Assembly (NCBI RefSeq): GCF_000715075.1
Contig: NC_134082.1
Location: 146,742,948 to 146,806,947 of the forward strand
Reading direction: 5' to 3'
From: Nicotiana tabacum
Taxonomy: Eukaryota; Streptophyta; Magnoliopsida; Solanales; Solanaceae
Length of the DNA: 64,000 bases
Numbering within the stretch: position 1 is the first letter of the stretch; each line of letters begins with the position of its first letter. The notes below the pieces were generated by a model. That model saw only the letters and a program-made list of their open reading frames with translations. It was not told the origin of the DNA and made no database searches. This document shows, in pieces, positions 1-11,614 of this stretch. The position numbers were made by a program, and so were the translations under genes.

Positions 1-752
1 AGCTTCAAACAAAGTTTCCGTCTCGTTCTAGCAGAAGTTATGGATTTCTCTTCTAAACTTGCCCATCTTGGCTGAGGATAAATATTTAGCAAGAAATTTT
101 CTGGTCATCTCCTCTGATGTTCTAATTGATCCCTGGGGCAAGCTTTGAAGCCAGTGCTTTGCACCATCTTTGAGAGTGAAGGGGAATGCCCTTAAGTAAA
201 CTGCATCTTGTGACACACCATTATATTGAAATGTGTTCATTATCTCCTCGAAGTCCATTAGATGATTGTTTAGATATTCGTTCATCTTTCATCTGAAAAT
301 GCAACTGTTTTGGAGGGTTTGGAGCAACCCTTGCTTCAATTCAAAATTATTGGCTGCAACTGGAGGTGGTCTCATACTGGATAGACCTTGTTTGTAGACC
401 GATCTAGCATAATCGCCAAGTGGTCTCCCTTCGCCGGGAGCTATATTTCCGAACTGGTCTGCACCCAAGGTCTGATTCTGAGCCATTCTTCGACCCCTCT
501 CTTCTTCATATGCAATTTATGCATCTCCAATATCTACTTCCTCAGCATCCCGAGTAGCTTTTTCTCTTATCTGGGCTGCCTCTTTCGCAGCCAATCCACA
601 GTATTATCATCTCTAGCCATAAATTCTTTGGTTGGTGATTTCCCAACCTTCTCGATACTCTCAGGGAGATTTCTTTCCTTCCTCAACTATCGCAATTGTT
701 TCTCAATTTCTGGTTTGTATGGTTGCACTTCTTTCCCAAAAGATCGAGTCAT
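1..752 (-). pseudogene. Ty3/gypsy Gag remnant (Athila-like), runs off left edge
   Basis: Reading leftwards from an ATG at 752, the minus strand encodes a plant gypsy Gag. A stretch from about 486 to 28 contains the capsid-type core, with phrases such as NNHLMDFEEIMNTFQYNGV and LRAFPFTLKDGAKHWLQSLP, as in the retrotransposon Gag domain (PF03732). In-frame stops (one at 289-291 between CIFR and KMNEY, others near 520 and 690) and at least one frameshift near 600 break it. A primer-binding site and an LTR lie just upstream, at 887-904 and 910-2350, so this is the 5' end of a minus-strand element whose pol lies outside the window. Capsid assembly is the family role; this copy cannot make it. Assignment to Athila rests on the tRNA-Asp-type primer site and the long LTR and is an inference. 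Confidence 0.85.
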
Positions 753-886
753 GCACCAATCCAACCTGTAACTTGCGCACAGTCAAAGAACACCAAAAAT
801 GTAGAAAGAGAAAAATACAATAAAAATAAAAAAGAAAAATTCCTGAATTAGCACTACAAACTATTTCAAACACTATTGATTGTCAA

Positions 887-904
887 TCCCCAGCAACGGC
901 TCCA
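887..904 (-). other. Primer-binding site, tRNA-Asp type
   Basis: On the minus strand this reads TGGAGCCGTTGCTGGGGA, two mismatches from the TGGCGCCGTTGCCGGGGA site typical of Athila and Tat elements primed by tRNA-Asp. It sits five bases inside the end of the LTR, at the correct place for reverse-transcription priming. Confidence 0.8.
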
Positions 905-909
905 AAATT

Positions 910-1797
910 TGACGAGCTTGAAACACACATTTAAATATGCTCACTAGCCAAATATAGTAAAGTAAAATATCATATCCACAAGGATTGGAGTTAAACAATA
1001 TTTTCGTAGTTTATAGCTCGATATCCAAGATGATCAACAATTTAGAGTTATGTGATTTAAAACTAAAATTATCTAAGATTCTAAGCTATTGACTAGTAAC
1101 AAACAACGCAAGTGATAAGCAAATGAAGATATTAATGGGAGAAGATAGGGTTGATAGGATAGATGCAAGATAAATATTTGGGATATAACTCTAGATAATT
1201 CACTTCTAATGTTCAAGTTAGTCTCTCTAAGTCACTTGGTTATTAATTCAATTGTTTAATAGAAACTCCTCTCTCGATTAAGTCTCAACCTCATAAGATG
1301 AACTGATTTAAGATCTGTGAAGATATGCACGAATTTGTAGTGGATTGGTATTTATGAGAACCTCTCTCGATTCTCCTCCTAACTAGGTTTAATCAACAAT
1401 TCAACTAGCCTCTTCCGATTACTAAGATGAATTAATGAATTAAACCAACAAACACATACTGCGAAGATATCACAAGTTATGCCTCTCTCAATTGCACTAG
1501 CAAGTGAATATAGATGCAACGACTAAAACATCCAAAACGATTTCAATACATAAAACTAGAATTAATATCTACAAACAAGTATCAATACACCAAATCCATC
1601 AAACCTTAAAGAGAACTACTCCATGGATATGAAGAAATTCATCACAAATATGTTTTTAGTTAAAGGAAAACATAAAACAATCGAAACCCTTGTCTTGAGT
1701 TGGAATTGAATGATGGATTCCTTATGTTCTTGCTTCTCCAACTTCTCCTTATCCTCCTTAGGTCTTAGATGTGTCAAAAGTCCCAAAAATACCGTTT

Positions 1798-1836
<39 letters not shown>

Positions 1837-2350
1837 AAGTAGGGTCGGGCCCAAGCAAAAACACCTTCTCCTACGCGAAATAGGATACTTTTCTGGAGTT
1901 GGACGTGCGCGGCCGCGCACTTGGTCGGGCATTTTCCACTTGTTCTACCTCTAGTGCACGATCGCTCACCTGGGTGGTATAAATTGAGAATTTGGGAAAA
2001 TGTAAAACATTAAAGTTGGCCCCTTTAAATAACTTTCCAACAATATATTGTGGAGCCCAAACAGATTTCTGACCGAAAAGTTATATGCATTTGACTAGAC
2101 AATGCGCAATATGCCTGCTCGATTCTTTATTTCGTTCTTAAAGTGCACTATCATCCGTTGATACCTGAATACGATCCCAACTTAATCCTTGGGCTTTTAC
2201 TGAGACTTCAAAGCTCCAGAATAGCTTGAATTCATTCCATAATATCTACATAGATCGAAATCACTCCTACAAGGCATAAAACACACAATAAGTTCAAAAT
2301 ATTGGTGATTAAAGCTCAAACTCAACTAAAGTGCAATAAGTGACTAAACA
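910..2350 (-). mobile_element. 5' LTR of the Athila-like element
   Basis: The unit begins TGACGAGC and ends ACTAAACA on the + strand, so on its own strand it starts TGTTTAGT and ends in CA. The inner end abuts the primer-binding site. The outer end is chosen because the antisense ORF of a neighbouring Tat remnant begins within 20 bases. Length is about 1.44 kb, in the range of Athila LTRs. It contains a TA microsatellite. The partner LTR is not in the window, so the outer boundary and the target duplication cannot be confirmed. Confidence 0.65.
1801..1834. repeat. (TA)17 microsatellite
   Basis: Uninterrupted TA dinucleotides inside the Athila-like LTR. Short open frames rich in Tyr and Ile across it are by-products of the repeat. 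Confidence 0.95.
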
Positions 2351-2368
2351 TGAGATTATAGCCTACCA

Positions 2369-3664
2369 TTAGTCGCCTTCTATGTAGAGAATATCCCTCA
2401 TCACTACCTTCTCCATCATGTCGATTATCACGGTGTCTATGACCGGCCCAGAAGAAGGGACAGCCACCACAACTTCCGGAGACGACTCGGAGGTAATAGT
2501 CTTCGCTCTTTTATTCTTTTCCCCGACCACGAAGGAATGCCTTCTTTTTGGCCCCTTGTTCTCGAGCCGGGGACTCCGTAATGAAACACTTGTACTCGAA
2601 GCAGGCTCGGAGACACTTGTTCGAGTAAGTGCCTCCTGAAGCAGCCTCGCCATGTCTGCAGGGTCAGCCAAAACATCCTTCTCGAGGATGACAACCGAGC
2701 CCGCGGGTAGACCTGATTTTAAAAAAATGGTATAAAGGATCAATCAATTTCTTCATGTAACAAGTTGAAACAAGATGAGTCTAAGTTACCATGATTTTTG
2801 ACCTTCCACCCGTAGTTGAGGGCCAGTTCTTTCCACGTGCGGGTTTTGGGCGTAGTGACATCAAAGTTTTTTTGGACCCACTGGTCCAAGCCTTCAACCC
2901 TAGGTGGAACCCATCAGATTGCTGAAACAGGCGAAGAACGGAGGATCAATACGGATATGGATAAATCCCTAATAAAAGAAATATTAAACAAGGAGCTTAC
3001 GAGTGCGATTCCACGCTTCCGGAAAGGATGAAGTCGTTGCCGGAATGATGTCATTGGTGGAAACTGCAATAAACCGTTCCATCCACCCACGATCGTTGTC
3101 ATCATCCATGCTAGATAATAGAGCATGGTGGTCATGTTTGCTGAAATTTATCATTCCCCCGCGGAAGATTTTGGGAGAATAGAGATTCATCACAAGAGCT
3201 AAAGATAGCTCCTCTCCCGTCTCTTGGTACAAACGCCGAAGACAAGCAATCGTCCTCTACACATAAGGACTGACCTGTACCAAATACACCTGGTAGCGAA
3301 GGCAGAACTCCACAATAACTGAGTCAAGCTCACAACTCAAAGAGAACACACCCAGAGTAAAGGGATACATGTAAAAATATGTAAAACCCTCTCTGGGTAG
3401 GGTCACTCGCTCTGTTAGATCAAGAGCAACAATGTCCAAATCATGGCAGCGACAATCTTCCTTCACAATAGAAATACTGGAAGGATGGATGAAAGAAGGG
3501 TATCTGCCAACTACCCACGTGCGGGGGATAGCCGAAGAGAATTTCTATTCGAAGTCTTTTGTTGTAACAAGACTTCTAGGGATGATAGAATCCACTGATG
3601 GAGGAGCAGCGTACTCTTTGCCCTTGCCCTTTGAAGAGCTTATATTTTTTGAAGAAAAAGCCAT
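2369..3664 (-). pseudogene. Antisense ORF of Tat element (plant transposon protein type), broken
   Basis: From an ATG at 3664 the minus strand reads MAFSSKNISSSKGKGKEY, then a conserved region with VTLPREGFTYFYMYPFTLGV and, further on, NLYSPKIFRGGMI and DDDNDRGWMERFIAVSTNDI. I recognise this as the protein annotated in many Solanaceae as a putative plant transposon protein. A TAG after TTKDFE (near 3547) and a TAG near 3257, probably from a TGG codon, interrupt it. A later segment (2743 to 2369) is charged and Ser/Pro-rich and ends at a TAA; the join between the two is disturbed near 2980, where an intron or a lesion is possible. No function is established for this family. Confidence 0.7.
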
Positions 3665-3996
3665 TTGGATGAAAGAAAAGTTTTTCCGTTTGAAGGGAGT
3701 TAAAGGTTGAAAAACAGTAAAGAAGATTTTAGAAAGCTTGGAAAGTTATGGATTATGAGTGAAGAAGGTTGATGTGTATAAGAAAAAGTTTTGGCAGCTA
3801 AAACAATGGTTATGATAACCTCGATAACCAGCAAAAGCTATGCTGAATTGTGGGATAACTCGTGGTCGGGAAAGACGTGCGTCGAATTAACCATCAGAAG
3901 CCTTCAGAGGGAATCAAAGTAATTCCCACCAAAAGAGTATTTCGACCAACTTTCCGGTGAAATAAAGTTATGTCACCGGAAAGCAGGGGGACTATC

Positions 3997-4585
3997 TGTA
4001 TAGGGTAAAATATGCTATACCGGGTGGCCATTTAAAAGAATGACACGTGGAACCGAAGACAATTATCCTGTTTGGTACCGGAAGGAATGACACGCATAAA
4101 GAGGCAATAAATAACCTCCACCCGGTGGCATTAATGAAGAATATTCCACAGCATTGAGTGCATTGCCCGTTACAAAAAAATTATCATTTATGCTCACTGT
4201 TACACCTGCATTAATGACCCTCATAATTGACATTAAAGAAGGGCATGATCCTAGGACCTTGTTCCCTATACGTAGCTATAAATAGTAATCCCTGTTATCA
4301 TTGTAAAGGACAGGAATTTTCTATACAATTCATGTCCTTATTATAATATATTCAAAGCTCTATAATATATTCAAAGCTCTATACAATTTTATCCTCTTGT
4401 TTTTTATTATTATTATTATTATGCCCGGAGGCCTTGCTACCGGAATCATTATTTATAGCTATTTCGTCTTCATATCAAGGCTAGTGTTACATATTTCTTC
4501 AGTATCTTATTTTTTTCAGGATCGAATTAATTCACTTGTCTAGAAATCACGAATAAAATTAACTGTATCGTTTCACGGGTAAACA
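3997..4585 (+). mobile_element. 3' LTR of Tat-type element
   Basis: It starts TGTATAGGGTAAAATATGC and ends TTTCACGGGTAAACA, ends I associate with Solanaceae Tat LTRs. A TATA box (CTATAAATAG) lies at 4276-4285 in + orientation, followed by a likely transcribed leader. The length is 589 bp. The flank after the LTR starts CTATG; the other copy of the target duplication is missing. Confidence 0.75.
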
Positions 4586-5441
4586 CTATGCCAAACAGTG
4601 TGTAAACCCATAACAGTATTTAGTTGTTCTTGATCCATATATTGCGTAATTTTTAACATGTTTTTTTTCCTTTGGCGACAAAAGGGATACAAACATGAAA
4701 CAATCCTTTACGCGAGACGCTACTCATTTTTTGTCAATTCCTCGTTCCCCTAATATAGTAGTCTCTATTACAAATTAACTATTTTCTTTTTAATTTAAAT
4801 TTAAATTAATCTGAATTTTCCCTATACGTACTTTCTTATAAGAGAAAATTTCTCTTTACATTTCCTAATATTATTTTCATTATTTTAATACCAAAAAGGT
4901 AATTTGGACCTAGTTTTCTTCTAGATTATTTAATTTTAAATAGAAAGCTTTTCTACGTACTTTTGGATCCATTTATTTAAATATAACAAAAATATCATCA
5001 ATTACCTTAATAATCATGGTTAAACACGATCAACCTAATTCGCGACTTGCAAATTAAAGGGTGCATTACTTTGGTCTAAAATAGCAATATCAATATCATA
5101 AAATAAGTTTAAACTACGCTATAAACTCAAATTTAAAAGCCAACATGGGGAAATAATTCAGCTAATTTACAATTTTGGATAAATTTGTTTGAAGCAACAT
5201 ATTATAATTAAAAGAACTTACTTTAAATACATATAACCATGAAATTATACGAACCTAAATTGAAAATAATATTTTCAATACTTAAAACTTAATCTTACAT
5301 CATTTAGTAATCGATTATCAAATATGCTAAATCTCAAAATTGAGATCAATCGTATAATTCTTGTATCTATAATTCACTCTATTCGAACCTATTTTATTTC
5401 TCATTGACACTAACGATAATATATATATTTTTGTCACGACT
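4586..5441. other. AT-rich spacer, no gene seen
   Basis: I see no conserved frame, RNA gene or clear terminal repeat here. The sequence is strongly AT-rich with short homopolymers, as in old degraded intergenic DNA. Confidence 0.6.
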
Positions 5442-5716
5442 CACTACTAGAAAATGGTTATTTTTCGACTGCAAAAAGGGTCAGAAAATGCTAGTTTCTG
5501 ACTACATTCAGACCTAAAAGTCGCAGTCACAAAATAGTTGGTCTGAAATATTTTGCGACCGAATCCGTCCGTAATTTGCGACTTCAGTGATCGAAAAGTC
5601 AAAATAGGAAAGTGACTAATAAATGTGGTTAATTTTTCGACTGACACGGTCGCAAATAATTTAAATTAAATTTTAATTGTATATTAACCTTCCCACTACT
5701 TCGGTCGCAAACGACA
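5442..5716 (+). mobile_element. CACTA (EnSpm) transposon terminus, one end only
   Basis: The sequence begins CACTACTAGAAAA, the terminal inverted repeat of CACTA elements. It is followed by clustered subterminal motifs of the type TTTGCGACC and GGTCGCAAA in both orientations (near 5520, 5560, 5578, 5648 and 5702). Subterminal repeats of this kind bind the TNPA-type protein in known CACTA elements. I did not find the opposite end (CTAGTAGTG) downstream, so this is a truncated or degraded end. The right limit is where the subterminal motifs stop. Confidence 0.65.
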
Positions 5717-6665
5717 TACATAATTATAATTTTATTTGAGTTTTCCCATGTATTATCCGCTTTGGGCCTAGGAACGCACATAGTTGTCTTTCGGGTTACA
5801 TCACATCGATCGAACCCAAAGCGCGCATACCATGTGAACTTGTGTCATATAAAGCTCTTCGTCCTTTTTCATTCCGATGTAAAGTGACATGTGCATTCCT
5901 TCTTCAGAAACTTGCTAGGCCAGAACTTAGCCCACCTCCGTCAATGGCATCACATTATAAATGTATATATACACATTATCAACCTAAAAAATATCCAAGG
6001 TGAAAACGACTTTATGTTGACATGTAGCAACTACTATATTATATTAAGGGAATAAGAAAAGTCCATTATAGTGGACGAAATATCTTGTGGTGGGGAAAAG
6101 GAATTGCAAGTACAATAATTTGTGCTTGTTTTAGGGTAAACTGGGGAGATGCATGAGGTTAGGTTAAAGATGTTATTTTGATAAATCCATACTGATATAT
6201 TTATATAAATAAAAATCAATCAATTTCTGCATTATGCTTTTGTAATTAACAATGATCATATGTTTGTCATGATGAATCCACGTTCGGCTAATTGACCATG
6301 GTGGGGGAGTTTAGTCAAACTAATTCGTGGCTAAGAGGCCAGCTAATTAAATTACGTTTTGTTTATTAATTTCCCTTTGTTCTCATCATTCCGCAATTGA
6401 TTATTCATTAATTATTTGTTTCGCTACTTCATCTCTTTATTTACATCATAGCCTTGATTTGTAGTCTTAAATTCTTTTATGAAGCATTTAGGTTCGAGAG
6501 AGAATTGATGACTTTTACAAAATTCTTGGCATTAGCACTGCAACCTTGGATAACAATATTTCTTGTATTATAAAAAAAATATAATAGAAACAAGATAAAA
6601 TCTTTATTAAAACGATTTTTGGCATTACCAGAAGTCTGATATAATCTATATGTTATTATCGTAAC

Positions 6666-6704
<39 letters not shown>

Positions 6705-7338
6705 CAGTCCGAAAATCGAACGACCTCCAACATTATAAACTACACTTAATTACTTCAAAGGGATTTGGGTGGAAGTAGTCTTGGAACTATCTCTAAATTA
6801 ATTTAAATAAAGCCAGAGAAAACTAGAATCATTTCCTTAAGTAAAGAGAGGAGAATATAAGATATAGTAGAGTCAAGAGAGATAGGGTAGACAGTTGAGG
6901 CGGGGTGGGCGCCAAATGGAGGGCGTCGTGCACAAAAGTATCTGCGAATTGTGAGCTGTTTATGTTTGTTTGAGGGGTTCTCTCGCATTAAAATATTGGA
7001 TGCTATAAAAAGATAGAATAAAGTATTACGACTTAAAGCAATTCCGTTATAAGGACAGTTTGGGATAGAATGTAAGAATATTTATGTTAAATGACTTTGT
7101 AACAAACACGGACAACGAAGCTACCGTCTTTTGCTCTTGTCTCCTTTTTTTTTTTCGTTCGGTGTCCGGTACTTACCTTAGAATTCGATTAAATTTAGAT
7201 TTACGTCGGAAAATTTCATATTAAGGGGTAAAATGCTCCCTAACAAAGACGAATCCATACTCATAGCTCGAACCCGAGATTTCTGATTGAGGATGAAGAA
7301 ACGCTTACCACTCCATCATCAGAGGCGTTTCTAGGAAA
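5717..7338. other. AT-rich spacer with one microsatellite
   Basis: No supported gene. Short frames near 6034-6219 and 6803-6988 have no recognisable motif and no codon pattern that I trust. An AAT microsatellite lies at about 6665-6702. Confidence 0.55.
6665..6702. repeat. (AAT)n microsatellite
   Basis: About twelve AAT trinucleotides in a row. Confidence 0.95.
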
Positions 7339-7508
7339 CAGAGCCGGATGGGTTTACAAAACGATCTCAAATTAATATACAATAGTTTATGGGTTCACAA
7401 TATAATATTTATAGATATTTAATGAATTTTTTTAATGTATATACAAAATATAAGTAAAAGCTATTAAGTTCCAATAAACCCGTTATTCACACTCTGGATC
7501 CGTCCCTG
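7339..7508. mobile_element. Short hAT-type MITE of the GGCGGATCC family
   Basis: The left end CAGAGCCGGATGGG and the right end CTGGATCCGTCCCTG are imperfect inverted repeats of each other. They match the ends of other copies in this window (16384-16762, 37719-38900, 56532-56927). I see no target duplication around this copy. Confidence 0.5.
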
Positions 7509-7673
7509 TGCACCACAACCCTTGTTAGTCTCTTTTCTCTCCTTATCCTCCATCATCTAGACTGTCTTGTTCACTTACTCTTTTTCTTTTTGATTTCTAA
7601 ATATTAACTTATACTATTATTATATATTGGCGATATAAAGAAATTTTAAATTATAAGTGTATATTAATAGTGG

Positions 7674-8381
7674 CAGAGACAAGATCTTCGCGAAGGGAGT
7701 TCAAAAAGAAAAAAATTAAGATTATAGATAGTAGAAATTGAACCTATGATCTAACAAAGGTTTTGAACCCCATTGAGCAGTTAAAATAGCACGGTCTAGC
7801 CAGTTTTCGGACAGGTCATTCAAAAATAGCCAGCGTTTACCAAGTCAATGAAAAATAGACACTATTTTGCTGCAACAGAGACCGGTCCAGCATAATATAC
7901 TAGAGTTCGGTGCACTTGTGTATGAACTTCCAGCATATTATGCTGGACCGGTATACTTTGCTGGCTCCAGTATAATATACTGGAGATTGGAGCATCCGGT
8001 GCTCCAAACTCTAGTATATTATGCTGGACCGGTATATTATACTGGAACTCCAGAATATTATGCTGGAGTATTTTTTCCAGATTTTGAACACCAGTATATT
8101 ATGCTGGAGTATTTTTCCAGATTGAACAGTGTTTTCGTTCAGATTTATCTTTACATGAAAAGTGGCTAAATTTCGATTACTTTTGAAATTGTGGCTATTT
8201 TTGAATTACCACTTGTAAATCTGGTTATTTTTGAATTTCCCTTCATTGACCACTAAGCTACACTTTTAGGTTGTGTTAAGGGGATTCAAAGTAAAAATCA
8301 GATTTTGCATTATATATACATTATAATTTTTCGGCGAAGGGGTTACGGGTAAACCCCCTTCCGCCCCTAAATCCGCCCCTG
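7674..8381. mobile_element. Older hAT-type MITE, split by a younger insertion
   Basis: The left end is CAGAGACAAGATC and the right end is AAATCCGCCCCTG, another degraded member of the GGCGGATCC family. The middle (7780-8243) is foreign: it is flanked by CATTGAGCA and CATTGACCA, and removing it rejoins the host repeat. Inside lies a run resembling a tRNA-like box B antisense (GAACC...GAACCCC near 7739-7770), which similar copies also carry. Confidence 0.5.
7780..8243. mobile_element. Nested MITE with near-perfect 9-bp target duplication
   Basis: The insert is flanked by CATTGAGCA (7771-7779) and CATTGACCA (8244-8252), 8 of 9 identical, which suggests a Mutator-type 9-bp duplication. Its ends carry an inverted phrase (TTCAAAAATAGCC near 7822 and GGCTATTTTTGAA near 8192). 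The centre holds many short palindromic units related to CCAGCATAATATGCTGG. The 100-residue open frame at 7867-8169 is made of these repeats and is not a gene. Confidence 0.65.
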
Positions 8382-10149
8382 TGTATTAACTTATTGTAAT
8401 AAGTAATCATGTTATTGAACCATCTAATATCTTTTACTTGTTCCTAATGAAGTTAAACAATTTGGGTTGATTTAAGGCCTGGACTTTTTAAGACACTAAT
8501 TGCAATATACGCAATTTAGCATTCTAATGTCTATTTAAATCAACTCTTGTTGGCAAATTACTCCAACCAAAAGAGAGAGAGAGAAGAGCATCTTTGAGTT
8601 TTTATGCACACAATTGCATGTTGTTGCTTCACGTAGTTAGGAATAATTGGTTCATTTGACAAGTTCTAACCACCAGACTCCCCTACTTAAACTTACAAAA
8701 TAAATTAAATTTTCCTTTTGGTAAAAACAAAAACAACTTTCAGACACAAAATTTTGTTTTAAGATTATTTTTTAAAACATTTTTAGAAATTAAACGAAAA
8801 TTAAATCCAAATGTCACATTAGAGCATGAGGGTTGCTTCAAGTGGTTACTAGTAACTAGTTGGTGTATCCAGGAATTATTACTATTATTAGGTTTTATGT
8901 TTAAATTTTGATTTTGTGTGGTTTGAATTTTATACTACTCAATAAAAATTATGGTTTACATATTATTTATGCGGCACGAATCATAATTAGCCGTAGCCTA
9001 ATACAAATACTGGATATCAGGTGGAAAATAAGAAAATAAAAACTTATGCTTTCGCTCTAAAAAATGATATTTCTCTTGTATTGGTGCTCAACAAACTAAG
9101 AAGGAAAAAAAAAGGTCCTCTGACTGCAAATGAATTAATGAAGAAAATTACAGCTTATCACATGGGCACTAAAAGAGGTATTTCTTTAAAAATTGATTGC
9201 CGTCTTAAGCATCAATATTAAACTAGTTTAACATCTATCAGAATCATTCTGTCAGGCATATTTATGAGGGATCCATCAACTACACCTAATCCCATTATAA
9301 AAATGACTAAAATATGAAAAAAAACATGTCTCATGACAAAAAATTAAAATACATATCTTTTATGAATTTAGTTGGCTATAATTCGAATTTAACGAAGATT
9401 TATTTAGTTTTCCCTACTTATCATATATGAGAGAACATTGTAGTGAAAGAAATGTTTTCTCAAGTCACATAAAATTATAAAGAAAAAACAAAATTTCTCA
9501 ATTTTCCTTTTCAAAAATTTTCATTTTGGAAATATCAGAAGCGCGTACTGTACGTCACACTTATATTAGGTGTTACTCATGGTTTTGGTATCTCTTTTAT
9601 TTATTTTTTTCTAACTTTTTTCACATGTCCAAAGCTGCTTTAGTATTTGAATATTCTCTCTGTTCCATTTTATTACACCAATGATTTTCTTGGATTTTAG
9701 ATATTATTTTGAATTGTTCATTATTTATTATAGTAATAATTGTGCAATAACATTAATGCAAATAATCAATATCAAATTTTCAAACAAAAACCTCACACGA
9801 TATTTTAGAAAACGAATTCCTATTCGATGAGTGCATACCAAGAATTTGAACAAAAAGAGTACATAGTTATTAATAGACTTATGTTAGATATTGGTGAACT
9901 TTTCAAAATAAAAGAGTATCATATAATCAGAAAATTGAGAATGGGTTGAGTAATATAGAAAAAGATTTAAGTTATGTATAGTGATGCAGTGAAATAAATT
10001 TTTATAGTATCAATATAACTTTAACCTATTATAACATATTACTTATTATTTATTCTATATAATCAGTTAATATTATTAAATAAAATAAATAGAATTACAT
10101 TATTAATAAACTGATACGAAAGAGGAGGAGGGAACAAAGGAGTTAGCTT
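8382..10149. other. AT-rich spacer upstream of the TRM gene
   Basis: I see no gene. The frame at 9021-9221 has a basic composition but no motif. Near 9656 the phrase CTCTGTTCCATTTTATTA resembles a degraded Stowaway end without a partner. The promoter of the downstream gene must lie towards the right side of this stretch; I cannot place a TATA box with confidence. Confidence 0.5.
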
Positions 10150-11614
10150 TTTGGAAGGTGTTATTCCAGAGATGGACTCTCATGCTAAAAAGTAGAATAG
10201 TAGTAACTACTTTTTCATTTCATTATTATTATTATTATATTGTCCTTGTATTATTTTTATCCCTCCTATTCGCTAGTCTTCTCTTCTGCTTCATTCTTCT
10301 TCTTCATCAAGATTACACGTCAACTCCAGCTCTTACATTCACCTTTCCCTGCAATTCCCTTCTGTCAGTCAAATACACTTTCTTCTTTCTTTTCTCCCTC
10401 CAATTCCTTAGCCTTCTTTTCCCCTTAATTTTCTACGTTTTCACTTGTTGACATTTGAGCATTTTGGGTTCCGTCTAGTTTTTCAACGGTGAGTTGACAA
10501 TTTTGCTGAATACTGTTGACAATTGTTGATGAAAATTACTGTTGATCAACATCTCGAGGATTTTGATGAAACTTTTTTCTAGTGCATTCTGGGTCAGATT
10601 CTTTTTTGCCGTTTTCTCTGTCAGTATATTTCTGTCTGTAAAGTTGACATGATGGTTTGTTTGTTTTCCTTTTTTCTCTCTCATTCTTTTCTTGTTTGTT
10701 CTTGGATCGTTGATCACGAGGAAAGTTAAAATCTTGATTTGACTCGTACCCTCCTGTTCCGTGTGTGAATTTTATGCAAAGCTATGATTTTTATAACACT
10801 GGATTACTGAATTTATGTTGAAATTGATCTATCAATGAAGATGTGTGTCTTATTTTTGCTGTCGGGAAATCCAGTCATGAGTTGTTCACTAGAATGAATA
10901 ATTAACTGGATTCTCTCTGCTTTGCTTCTCTGTTTTTTTCAGTTTCTTTAAACTGTTTGTTCTATGCATCTACTGTGTTATCTCATAATCCTTTTTTCTT
11001 TCTTCTATATATGAGATTTATCTGCTAAAGTTCGATGTCTAATGTTTACTTGATCAGTTTAGAAAGTGATGACCAATCCAAAAAATAATTAATCTTTGTT
11101 GAATCATATCAGGAGTCTCATATTTCCATATGTCAGTAAGCATAATACTTTTAAGCATAGCCTTTTGTATTACAGTTTATTGATTATTTTTTCCCAGTTA
11201 GTACCTAAATTAGTAATTCTTTTACCATTGTGATGAACTTGATGGAAATCTGATAGGGGGCTCTCAAGAATATAAGTATCTGTGGTATGAATTGGATTTA
11301 TTTGCTCCTTTCACATGTTTAAGATGTCCAATGCATATTAGAATATAACAAAAAAGGCTCAGTTTTTATGAATATGATTTCAGTTAGTTATCTCTCAATA
11401 AGCATTGTTAATTAAGTGAATTTCTGTTCATTCCTTTTTCCTTGGACAATGTTGTTTGTCAGGTAAAATCATCATTTGATCTTATTGTGTCTGCAGGGTG
11501 TGGACTAGGTTTAAGGATCTCATTTCACTGAATGTTATATAGTAAGTTCTTAGTTTCACGGGGTAACATGGAGCTGCCCCTATAAGGTTATTGTACTTTT
11601 TGGAATCCTGCTGT
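10150..11614 (+). promoter_or_regulatory. 5' leader of TRM gene with probable leader intron
   Basis: The stretch from about 10210 to 10460 is pyrimidine-rich (many TTCTTC runs), typical of plant 5' untranslated exons. A good splice donor (CAACG then GTGAGT, GT at 10489) and an acceptor (TGTCTGCAG ending at 11496) would remove about 1 kb and place a short leader exon just before the ATG at 11615. Leader introns are common in this type of gene. The exact start of transcription is not visible. Confidence 0.45.

Larger units (their letters stand above)
2351..4585 (+). mobile_element. Tat-type Ty3/gypsy remnant: antisense ORF plus 3' LTR
   Basis: The segment combines an antisense ORF (2369-3664), a purine-rich tract (AAGCAGGGGG at 3981-3990) and a + strand LTR (3997-4585). 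This is the layout known from Tat-lineage elements such as Grande and Retand, where an extra ORF lies in reverse orientation between integrase and the 3' LTR. The left side ends at the Athila-like LTR, which probably inserted here and removed or displaced gag-pol. No primer-binding site follows the LTR, so it is a 3' LTR. Orientation and lineage are inferred from the LTR promoter and from layout. Confidence 0.7.

Noticed and set aside
7867..8169. 100-residue open frame with repeated YYAGP-like units
   Set aside because: It is produced by palindromic MITE repeats and has no start context or homologous domain that I recognise.
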